From: Lineus longissimus
Taxonomy: Eukaryota; Nemertea; Pilidiophora; Heteronemertea; Lineidae
Reading direction: 5' to 3'
NCBI RefSeq assembly: GCF_910592395.1
Contig: NC_088315.1
Location: forward strand, 16,537,808-16,601,807
Length of the DNA stretch: 64,000 nt
In this document: positions 10,310 through 19,609 of the stretch, piece by piece
Layout: each line of letters opens with the position of its first letter
Numbering within the stretch: the first letter of the stretch is position 1
Position numbers and translations under genes: made by a program
Notes under the pieces: model-generated
Seen by the model: the letters and a program-made list of their open reading frames with translations, nothing else
Databases searched by the model: none
Told to the model about the DNA's origin: nothing

Positions 10310-11553
10310 ACGGTGTATTCCTGTTTCGCCTATTCCTGTTCCGCCTATTCCTGTTCCGCCTATTCCTGTTTCGCCTAATTCCTGATTCACCTATTCCTGA
10401 TTCGCCTACTTCCTGTTTCGCCTAATTCCTATTTCGCCTATTCCTGTTTCGCCTATTCAAATGTATTGCTAACCTCCCCACAGACGTAGGAATATGAACC
10501 GTCTCTTACTATAGTGTTAAAGGCTATCATTAAAAATAAAGTCTGAAATAATGGATTTAGCGACATGTCAATTATTTCAGTATTATTCGGAATAACTTTG
10601 GAAAATTATGCATAGCTTACATAGGCTTATGTTTTAGCTTATTTTAAAAGGCAAGAAAAAATAAGTAAGAAGGTTTTACCCTTTCATTAGATTTGAGAAA
10701 GGTACTGTTGAAACTTTGCATTAATAGTTTCCAGTAGTCGAAGAGCAAGATTTATATGTGGTTCATATTGATAGTACGTGGATATGTACTGTCCTAAAGA
10801 ATTCACTAATTCGAATGATAATCCTTAAGTTTTGTTCTATTTGTCATTGTACTATGCCCTTTGGTGCAACAATAATTTGTCTGATGAATGACGATATCGT
10901 CATAAGCTGCACGCGAAATCATATATCATGATATGTATTTTCAACCTTGTTTGACTTGATCTGTGCTGTACCTACATGCATATTATGACATGGGTTTTAC
11001 AGCTGATTTTGATCAAATAATTATGAGAATGTACAGTATTATGTATTTTTATCAAAAACTCATGAATTCCTGTTTTTGTAAAATAAACGACTGCTTTACT
11101 CTACTTAATCAATTAGTTTTTACTGTGTGTCAGTATGGTCCTAAGGTCAAATAAGTCCCGGACTGTCCCCGCTTTCAAGGTGACTCTTTCAAAACAGTCA
11201 TGGCATGGTTTGTTAACAAAGTTGATGGCATTTGATTAGTCAAATTGTCATCACATCGTTAACATCATCCAATTGTCCCCTTACATTTTCCCCATAAAAT
11301 GGACATGCATTCCCAAGGTTCCCCGTGGGAGAGTCGATTTATTGTAGTACTGGAAAGTAGGCGAAACAGGAAGTAGGCGAAACAGGAAGTAGGCGAAACA
11401 GGAATAGGCCAAACAGGAAATAGGCGAAACAGGAATAGGCCAAACAGGAATAGGTGGAACAGGAATAGGCGAAACAGGAATAGGCCAAGCAGGAATTTTG
11501 TAGACGAAACAGGAATAGGCGAAACAGGAATAGGCGAAACAGTCATAAACCGT
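10310..11553. mobile_element. Foldback element with minisatellite arms, unit 2
   Basis: Same structure as 8136-9398: TTCCTGTTTCGCCTA-type units at 10315-10458, and the reverse complement at about 11357-11545. The right array is shorter than in unit 1 by about one repeat. The interior, including the small ORFs that occur in both units, is almost identical. Confidence 0.7.
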
Positions 11554-11593
11554 TTGTACACTGTGTTGTGCATCAATTTGAAAACCCGCTTAC

Positions 11594-11761
11594 CTCTTTC
11601 GGGAAAAACGGCGCCAGCAGCGAATAACCACAAGAGAATAAACCGCTTACGGAGATCAAGCTCACAATAAAAACAATATCACAAAACAAAAGTGTGTCCT
11701 TTTGCGGCTTCTCTTCCTCCGTATCCTTTCCAAATTCCGTCGATAGAGGTCTCTCCGTCAT
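11594..11761 (-). CDS. First coding exon of an MFS (SLC18B1-like) transporter, copy 2
   Basis: Duplicate of 9439-9606 with the same ATG, 56 codons and donor GAG|GTAAGC. Two amino acid differences are visible (MTERPL for MTEIPL and SLLAPFF for SLLVPFF). As the right-most copy it could be the exon nearest a real promoter, but no promoter or further exon could be shown. Confidence 0.5.
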
Positions 11762-11952
11762 CTCTTGGTCAAGGTCATAGTTGTTTTCAATGCAATCATT
11801 TGCTGGAGATGAAGAAGATTGGAGAGTTAGAGTTTTTTAAGATAAATTTTGGCTTGACTTCTGCCTATAACTTCTCTCTTCCTTTTTGTTTTTCTACGCC
11901 AAGCCTTCAATGCACTCAAATGTGCGCAGAATGTGCATGTCTTCCACATCAC

Positions 11953-12371
11953 GAGACAAGACCACCATTGATTTTCCAAGCCATTTCCAGTTATTTCAAA
12001 TGCCCGCCTTCAAATACTGCGTGGGGTTGTGAAACTGAAATTCGGATATGATATACGGGTTAGTCTTGGGAGTAACTGGTGCGATTTAAACTGGTAGTTG
12101 ACCACGGAAATTTTTTTTTAAATTGACAAGTTTGACACAAGTGGACAGTTTTACCCATTTCGGCCATTTTCACTCCAAATTTGAATGGTGCCCCTATGGC
12201 CAGCTTCTCAAAAAATTTTACCAAACAATTTATTCATATCTGTAGACTTGCCACAGCAAATATTTTTTCAATACCTCTCCAAATATGTACTTGAGAGTTA
12301 AAAACATGCACTCGTCTAATTGATAGGCCTCGACCCTCCAACCTATGAATATTCATTAGTGGTCTTGTCTC
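11953..12371 (+). mobile_element. MITE, copy 4
   Basis: Best pair of ends in the family: GAGACAAGACCACCATTGAT at the left, and ATTCATTAGTGGTCTTGTCTC at the right (last 20 bases pair with the left end). Internal sequence as in the other copies. Confidence 0.82.
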
Positions 12372-12920
12372 AATGAAGGTACATTTCAGGGGTTAACATT
12401 TTGAGAATTTTTTCAAACTAAATTAGATGACATCCCACAACTCTCCAACAAAGGAAAGTCATATCTGGACATTTTTGGAGAAATGAGAGACATTTCAAAG
12501 AGTGGTACAACTGTGCCAAAAGCGACGAAAGAGGACAAAATCTACAAAAAGTCATGATTTTGCAGCCAACAGCACCAAATTCAAAGACCAGCCCTGGCCA
12601 GAATAAGCAAGCTATAGAGCTGAAACTTTAGGATGTAATTTACGAATATCTGTGCTGCTTAGGGCACAACTTTCAGAATCAAGGCCTAAGTAGTTTCAAA
12701 GAAATTACACAATGAATGGCAACACAACAAGACTTGTAAAAATGAAACCGAACGTAGACCGGGGCTAGGTTGACTCATATTTGGGTCAAATTAAGTTTTT
12801 TTCTCATTATTTTAGCTTGTTTTGACCTTAAATCATCAGCAATACAATATTCTAAATGAATTAGAGTGATTTGAGCACATTCAAATTTTTCACTAAATTG
12901 ACCCAAAATGTAGTGTAAAT
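12372..12920. other. Unique spacer, nothing recognised
   Basis: Sits between two MITEs. AT-rich, no ORF of interest, no repeats shared with the rest of the window. Confidence 0.5.
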
Positions 12921-13365
12921 GGAGACAAGACCACCTTTGATTTTTTAAGCCTTTTAGCAGTTAAATTATCAATGTTTGACCGCGACGCATCAAATACTGC
13001 GTGGGGTTGTGAATCTGAAATTTAGATTATGTTATTCCGGACAGTCGGGCAAGTAAATGGTGAAAAATAAACTGGTAGTTGACCACGGAAATTTTTTGAT
13101 AATCGACAAATTAGACAGACTTTGATATTTCCACTCTTTTCAGCCAACTGGCAGAAAAAACTCAAAACACGCCCCCTATTACCAAATTAGCAAAATTCGA
13201 AATTAATTTTTTCATCAAATAATTTCTTTATATCTGTAGACTTGCCACAGCAAATATTTTTTCAATACCTCTCCAAATATGTACTTGAGAGTTAAAAACA
13301 TGCACTCGTCTAACTGATAGGCCTCGACTCTCCAACCTATGAATATTCATTAGTGGTCTTGTCTC
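12921..13365 (+). mobile_element. MITE, copy 5 (divergent)
   Basis: GGAGACAAGACCACCTTTG at the left and TAGTGGTCTTGTCTC at the right. The middle is more diverged than in copies 2-4 (e.g. GTTGTGAATCTGAAATTTAG). It is followed at 13366-13425 by the CATATAGCCCCGAAAATAGG flank that precedes the foldback elements, so it is a remnant of another unit of the same kind. Confidence 0.78.
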
Positions 13366-13530
13366 TCATCGGAGACGACATGCTTTGTTTAAGTAACATA
13401 TAGCCCCGAAAATAGGTAAGGTAACCTATACACCTTTCCAGAAATGGGGCGCTGAGTGTCCGAAATAGTGATGTCATAAGGGGAAACTAGACCTTATGGT
13501 GGAGGGACAAAGGATATACAGTAGTCATGG

Positions 13531-13842
13531 TTGACCAACACACTTGAATGCCTTAATGACGGACAAGGGGAAAAAGTTAGTTCCAATGCAAACCACCAAT
13601 TTCGGGAAGCATGTATAGTCATTGTAGATAGACACTACAAAACATGTGCGATGATCCCATGTGGTTCTGGAATGCATCAACAGATAAGATTAATGTATAT
13701 TGAAAATAAAGATTTTGATGAACAAACTGGCGAACCCATTTCGAGGGCCTTCTTGAACTCCTTCTATATCTTATCATTAACATGGGACCTATATCCCACC
13801 ACTTTGATCACGGGAGAGGGAATGCAGGCTTTGACGCTCTGA
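13531..13842 (+). CDS. Unrecognised 103-codon ORF
   Basis: Polar protein with several Cys and His residues (TCAMIPCGSGMHQ near residues 38-50), so a metal-binding or RING-like fragment is conceivable but cannot be shown. The given start is not an ATG. It lies 600 bp upstream of the Kolobok-like transposase and might be an exon of that element. Confidence 0.25.
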   Translation: MTNTLECLNDGQGEKVSSNANHQFREACIVIVDRHYKTCAMIPCGSGMHQQIRLMYIENKDFDEQTGEPISRAFLNSFYILSLTWDLYPTTLITGEGMQALTL

Positions 13843-14440
13843 GTGGTAATCGCCAATGCATAACTGGGCCGGTATTTAAAGGGCCATATGGTACTGGTGA
13901 CTAGTGGTCAATCTGGAGGTTGTTCTATAAACACAGCATGTGGTATCTAACCTGACCTGATTGGCCGTTCACAGCTGATGAGTATCTGTCATGCTATCTT
14001 GTGATGTCACTCCCGCCAGATTTCCACATGGCTACAGTATTTATTGAGTGATTTTGCATTTGAGCAGTGTGGTTATGTTCAGTTAGTTAAACAGCTTTTG
14101 AAATAGTTTGAACATGTGGCCAGACTTTCTTACTCATAAGCCAAAGAAAGGTCAAGCAAATTGTCAGCTTCTTGCCTTGTTCATCAATGTAAAAGTTCAT
14201 TGTTTTTGTTTAATCTAATTTTCTTAAAATTTGACAAGAAGCAATGAAATCACATTACAAATTTACAGAAGTCAGTTGCCAGGGGGTACTTATAAACTTG
14301 CTATCTGAAGTTATTTATTCTCATCCTGTTGCACCAGGCTGTGCCAGGACACTGGTAATTAGCCGGACTGTACCATTTCTGGGTAAGATAGGTTAAATGA
14401 CTGTTATACTGAAGCCCTCAAAATTGCAGTAAAAGTTGAA
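13843..14440. other. Upstream region of the Kolobok-like transposase
   Basis: No ORF of interest. I looked for TTAA followed by an AGG-type end matching the TTAA elements elsewhere in the window and found none. The left end of the element is therefore unplaced. Confidence 0.4.
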
Positions 14441-16279
14441 ATGACAACAATGGAAAGTGAAATGAACATTCTTGCTAGTAGTGAAGGGGTCCGGGATGTG
14501 GACCTAGGCCTGGAGAGATTCCGTGATGAGAACCGCCAACAGCATTCGATGAAACGAAAAAGTACCAATCGATCGAGAAATGGGGCAACTGAGACGAAGA
14601 AAGCTCTTGTGAAAGGAGGACTGAATTTTTATTGCGCAAACGATGAAGAAAATGTGAACTTTTTTAACAAAATGGACAGGATAAAGGCAAAACTTGGTGG
14701 AGGGATATGTATAGTGGTCTCCAACTATCAATTCCTGAATGAAGTGATTGACTTTTATGTGGAAAATAATGTGACTCACAATGAAAATGATGACGCTTCA
14801 TCACCAGCAATGACCAGCACAACTGTGCCTCAAGTAACACCCAGTTACCATCTTTGTGCAAGAAAAGATATCAAGCAGCCACTTTTTGTCTGTACCGGGT
14901 CCTCTATCAGGAACTTGATTGGCAGGGTACAGACCCATTCCCTAAATTGCAAGGGCAATCTGCACACGAAGGAGTTCAGAAGGGATGGTCACACAGCTTG
15001 TTTGACCTTAGCATGCCAAGGAACGGAGCAGCACAATCTCCACTGGACCTCTTCCCCACATGTTGAGAATGGTGGCAAGTTTCTAGTCAATGCGAGGCTA
15101 GCCCATGGCTTTTTTACATCAGGACTACTGCCAGTGCAATACACCAAATTCGTGGAAAGCTCTGATATTGGAGTACTAGCATCAGAAACCCTGAACAGAT
15201 TTATGGACACTTATTGTCCGATTGTGCAGCAACAGGCTGAAGAGTCAAAACAAGATGCTATACTCATGGAAAGTAGCCTTTCAATGGCAAATGGTGTAGA
15301 AGCGATAGATATTTCGACAGATGCTCGCCATTACTGGCGCAAGAATGCCGAATTTAGTGATATTGTTTGCCTTGGCGACCAGAGCCACAAGGTGCTCCAC
15401 ATCGCTACCATTTCGAAGACGGTGGATGATCCTGTGACACAAAGACATGGGCTAATCGGTGTAAAAGAGATTTATAAAGTACTCGATGACCAACAAGTTC
15501 CTGTACGTTATCACAGTCATGATCACAACAACATCATAACAAAGTTTGTTACCGAGGAGAGAAAAGAAACACGAAACGCCGAAGACATCTGGCAGACCAC
15601 GAAGGGTATTGCCAAGAGTGTAAGGAAGATAACGCAAGGCCCAAAAAAGGACATGGGGAAAAAATGGCATCAACAGCTAGCTGACAAAGCTGCGTCGATT
15701 AAGACGCATGTATACTGGTGCATCAAAAACTGTGACGCAGATGAACAGAAACTGAGAGCTGGGATTGGTAATATCATTGACCATTATCAAGGCAACCACA
15801 GCAAATGCAGCAAAGATTCGCGATGCCAAGAGGAACATTACGAGCCCTCGAAGAAACTGATTACGGAACCAGTCGCAGAGAAATTGCTAAAAGACTATCT
15901 CTACAAATTGGACATATATAAAAGACCCCAAAATTATGCTGGATCAAAAGACACACTGTACGTAGAATCATTCAACAACGCCCTCCTCCAATTTCACGAC
16001 AAAAGGATTGTCTTTGGAGAGAGGTCCTACAAACTGAGGACAAATCTGGCTTTGATCGACTGGAACGCGAATGTTAACCGTGACCACACCTCCGTCAAAT
16101 TTGTGTTTGATGCCAAGGCACCAAGGCGACAAGTGGGGAAGCCAGTGTTGGTGAAAAAATCTTATGACTACCGTGATGAGATTCTGGATAGGCGGATGCA
16201 CACATCCATGCACCCCCCACGCTTGGACTGTCCCATTCATAGTGAATTTGGCGGGCCTGTTCCAGGTTCAAGTATGTAG
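14441..16279 (+). CDS. Kolobok-like DDE transposase
   Basis: 612 codons, open throughout. The start at 14441 is the first ATG of the frame. The N-terminal third is basic and low in signal, and no THAP finger is present. The catalytic region fits Kolobok transposases: ISTDARHYW (D294), a HDHNN box (D361), EDIWQTTKGIAK (D382), then KTHVYWCI with an H-x3-H-x3-C-like stretch (about 448-462). The typical C-terminal block follows (VESFNNALLQ near 508, then KRIVFGERSY, then LALIDWNANVNR). The enzyme would cut at the element's ends and insert at TTAA. A second, broken ORF starts 16 bp downstream. The element's termini were not found; the right end is cut by a rearrangement at about 16917. Confidence 0.75.
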   Translation: MTTMESEMNILASSEGVRDVDLGLERFRDENRQQHSMKRKSTNRSRNGATETKKALVKGGLNFYCANDEENVNFFNKMDRIKAKLGGGICIVVSNYQFLNEVIDFYVENNVTHNENDDASSPAMTSTTVPQVTPSYHLCARKDIKQPLFVCTGSSIRNLIGRVQTHSLNCKGNLHTKEFRRDGHTACLTLACQGTEQHNLHWTSSPHVENGGKFLVNARLAHGFFTSGLLPVQYTKFVESSDIGVLASETLNRFMDTYCPIVQQQAEESKQDAILMESSLSMANGVEAIDISTDARHYWRKNAEFSDIVCLGDQSHKVLHIATISKTVDDPVTQRHGLIGVKEIYKVLDDQQVPVRYHSHDHNNIITKFVTEERKETRNAEDIWQTTKGIAKSVRKITQGPKKDMGKKWHQQLADKAASIKTHVYWCIKNCDADEQKLRAGIGNIIDHYQGNHSKCSKDSRCQEEHYEPSKKLITEPVAEKLLKDYLYKLDIYKRPQNYAGSKDTLYVESFNNALLQFHDKRIVFGERSYKLRTNLALIDWNANVNRDHTSVKFVFDAKAPRRQVGKPVLVKKSYDYRDEILDRRMHTSMHPPRLDCPIHSEFGGPVPGSSM

Positions 16280-16294
16280 ATTGTAGATCACACC

Positions 16295-16913
16295 ATGGCA
16301 GAAGAATTGAAGGTTGTTTCCCTTGCACTTACTACTGAACAAAGGGAAGCTATACATGCTTTTTTAATTTCTATAATTGAGACTATGTTGAATTAGACCA
16401 TCCTCCAAATGAGGAGAATCCAGCACTGCAGGATGATATACAGAATGAGGGGAATATTCAAGCAGGAAAATGATGAGCTGGAACCTTTGCCGGTGCCTGG
16501 TGGTGTAGTTGATCCACCCCCACCACAACCACAGGAGGAGGACCATGAACTATTCGAACCAGTTATTGCTCCTGTGCCAGGGGCAGATATGTGCCAACAT
16601 TGCAATTCTTCTCCATGTGTGACTACTCATCCACAAAGATGGCTGGGAAATGGACAAGCACCCAGAAATGAAAATAATGTGATCAGGAAACAACTTTACA
16701 AAAATTTTTGGAAAATGATGGAGGACCGGGGATCCTGGAACCATCCTCTCTATATTGGCAAAAAAACAGCAGGTGCAACAGCAGTATATGGCAGATGACC
16801 CATCAATAATTTGGACATGTCGTGAAGTGATGCCATATTGTGTTTTGGAGACTGTGAGAAATCTTTATCCAAATCCGCCAGGGATTCCATACATGGGCCA
16901 TAAGTGGCAATAG
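16295..16913 (+). pseudogene. P2X7 C-terminal-like zinc domain ORF, frameshifted
   Basis: ATG at 16295. The frame stops at 16394, while the overlapping frame continues as an acidic stretch. It is open again at 16409-16798, then shifts at the A-run near 16760 and finishes at TAG 16911-16913. Visible marks of the P2X7 cytoplasmic (P2RX7_C-like) domain are CQHCNSSPC (C-x2-C-x4-C), then RKQLYKNFW, WNHPLYIGK, and the closing REVMPYCVLETVRNLYPNP...YMGHKW block. In P2X7 this domain binds zinc and nucleotide. Here it sits directly after a transposase and is probably element cargo. The frameshifts may be decay or assembly error in homopolymers. Confidence 0.65.
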
Positions 16914-16917
16914 GTTT

Positions 16918-17760
16918 CAGCTTCAGACTATTTCCCAAGCCACTGTTGCTGCCCAGTTTAAGTAGGGTAACACTCATTTGGACGTATTCATTTGACAAGG
17001 AATGTACTGACAGGATGTATTTTAAAGTCCTCTTTTCAAGTTGTGTTAGAATGTCCGTATCATTTACTATGGGAGTGGGATAGGAACATTATGTGTTCTA
17101 TATGGCAGGGTCATTACTTGCCTTACACATTTCCGCCATGTTATCGAGATTCTTTCGAAGGTATTCATAGAAAGATCCCACAGTTGACTTCCACAGAGTG
17201 ACATGCCAAATGTTCTAAACAGCTCGTATCTATTTTCTGTATTGGCGTGTTGGAAAAAAGCCATCACCATTATTGGTTTTTTTATACAATTCATTGATTG
17301 CAATATCAAATCGTTGATCTCCTAACCTGGGGCCGATAGGAATCCCCATATGAATTTCAAAGGCACTGGATTGAATCATCGTGTTATCAAATATTACAAA
17401 TTCTGGGACCTGATCTGGCCCAACAATAAACACAATAAACTTGGTTTTTGTAGCATTAAAAGTGATATAGTGACTGATGGAATATGTCTTAGCAATTTTC
17501 AACATTAACTTCAAGGCAGTCATGGTTGGTGCAAGTAATATTACATCATCTGCATAGGCGAAAACTCCAACATAGATATGACATGACATCCAAAGCCAGA
17601 TTGTCTTAGCTCTATCAACAAGGTATCCATATATAAGTTAAATAAAGTTGGCGATAATACTCCACCCTGTTTACAGAAGCATGTGAGTGTTTTAGAAATT
17701 TGGTACTGCTAATCGACCTGACCCATGTTGTGTTTTTTTTGTTCGTAGCAGGGAATATGC
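16918..17760 (-). pseudogene. Non-LTR retrotransposon RT fragment, copy 1
   Basis: Minus-strand reading gives GGVLSPTLFNLYMD near 17670, the AYADDVILLAPT catalytic box near 17560, FNATKTKFIVF near 17455, then LCGSQLWDL and ITWRKCVRQVMTLPYRTHN near 17210-17110. These are the palm and thumb of a LINE reverse transcriptase. Frameshifts separate the blocks, and the N-terminal RT and endonuclease are absent. The last ~360 bp at the 3' end, kept in the copy at 34145-35050, are missing here. Confidence 0.8.
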
Positions 17761-19609
17761 CCATGCTGTTTCTGGTTGATATTTTTTACCAGCTGGCTAT
17801 GGTTGTTTCATTATCAAGTTTGTCATCATTTTTTCATTGAGATGAGGATAGCATCGAGATAGGTTGCACGTTTAAACACTGTATTAGATCGAAGCAAAGT
17901 GACGAAGGATGGTCGATTGCCAGGGTTCAGGCTCTCTAGGTTCCTCGATCAGTGTCAACAACTGTCAGTTTTATTGAAAACATGTACACTCGTGAAAATC
18001 GTATAATCGGACTGAATCCGGGCTAACCCCTCTCCTTCTATCCAATATTGGTGAAGGACAGGCGCTCTTAGTCCTGCTCTTTTCAAAATATTTGGAGTGA
18101 TTCAACGCCATACTTATGTAATGATGAAGCTGTTAAATTGTTTTCGTGTTCGGTTTCTGACTTTTTACAAACTGATAGTTGAATAAGAGGATTACAAAGC
18201 GTTCAGTTTTTCGTTTGCAATTTTGCATATACTTACGCTTTGCGTACATGGACATATAATGCAAAATTTTACAGCATTAGCTCGTCTTTACCATTGTAAG
18301 CATAATAAACCTATCGATTGACTGTTTTAGAATATAGTATTCAAAGTGCCTACATGAAGCCAATCAATACGGCGGTACTGGGTGGTGAAGAGCAGACGAT
18401 CGAACCGATGTAGAGTTGACTTCGAAAAAGTTAAACGAAGGTGTTTTGGCATCGTGCCGTGGAGTGAACTCGGAGATATTAAGGAAATTCTAATGCAATA
18501 AGAACACCTTATTGGTACATTTCGACCAAATCCAAAGATTAATGAATGTTTATGCTGATAAGTATTTGGAGTTTAAAAAGGCTTCTCCTGTTGCTGTAAC
18601 GTACCAAAGTGTTGTGTGAGAAATATTTCACAAAGAACGATTTCGTCTAATATCCATGTTTATGCCTGGACCAGCGTATCAGCTGATTTGTGAAACAAGG
18701 TGGTGGTGGGCTGGAAGCTGCGGTTTCTTTCTGCCTGACCCGCTCTCACTTCGCTTATGTGGTTGGTCGGCCGAAATGGTCGGAGCAATTTACCCAAAAG
18801 TTCAAATCTGGGAGATAGGCTGCCTTTTTTCTCCTAATGGGAATTATCTTAGTAAAATCCATAGACACGGATAAGACTTCGTGTGTAGGCTACCCGTCCA
18901 GAATTGTGTCGGAACCCCAAGTTACTGAGGATCGGTAGTTGGTAAAAGCTGGACTCGGATTTCGGACTCACCTAAGGGCATTTATCACAGAGTGAAGCGA
19001 AAAAACCCATTACAAGTATTTCACAAAATCGCTATTTAATATGTAAAGCGCCTTGTTTTTATGATGCCTATTTTTCAAATCATATGGACATACCACTTAC
19101 CTCATGGTGACATGGTCACATATATGCAGAAGATGACGAGGGGCAACCCTGAGCTATAGATTAGGTAGCTTTCGCAACAGTGCAAACGACGATATACGCT
19201 GTACGAATGTCTGTAATGTCATCGATTTCTGTGATACAATTAATTTATGCGACACTCGTTAATCATCTCTGATACTAAGTTAAAAAAGATTCAGTCATAC
19301 ACGTCTTGCAGGATAAAAGATTTTCGTTGTCGTGTCAGCGGTTAGCCTCTACATTTCCTTGCGAGAGTTACCGCCGATTGTGGTCACGTTTTTGGCATGT
19401 TTTATCTTCCTAACATGAAGTAATTTGCCTCAGGTGTCAATACCTTGATCATGGTTCAAGGTCTAACCAAATCCGACATCAGGCGGACAAGTCAATATAT
19501 TAGTATATAATTAAACGATCTGTAATGATCATAATCAATGGTTCTGGTCTTGGTATGATAAGCCACCACAAACCATTAAAAAAATAACTGCATCCGGACC
19601 CACCCTATC
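17761..19609 (+). other. Duplicated spacer upstream of LamG gene 1
   Basis: Matches 35041-36840 nearly base for base. It holds short ORFs such as 18656-18874 with no domain. A stretch near 18390-18500 stays open in both copies but has different frames upstream, so I do not call it a gene. The promoter of the LamG gene should lie near its 3' end, but no TATA-like element could be singled out. Confidence 0.5.

Larger units (their letters stand above)
7626..11952. repeat. Two tandem 2.16-kb units
   Basis: Sequence from the MITE start at 7626 through the foldback and transporter-like exon to about 9796 is repeated at 9797-11952 with few differences. Offsets between matching points are 2155-2173 bp. 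The duplication is recent, since the copies differ mainly in minisatellite copy number and scattered substitutions. A third MITE (11953-12371) closes the series, which fits unequal exchange between MITE copies. Confidence 0.9.

Noticed and set aside
16393-16605. Minus-strand Gly/Ser-rich ORFs opposite the P2X7-C-like ORF
   Set aside because: Low-complexity shadow of the Pro-rich coding stretch on the plus strand.
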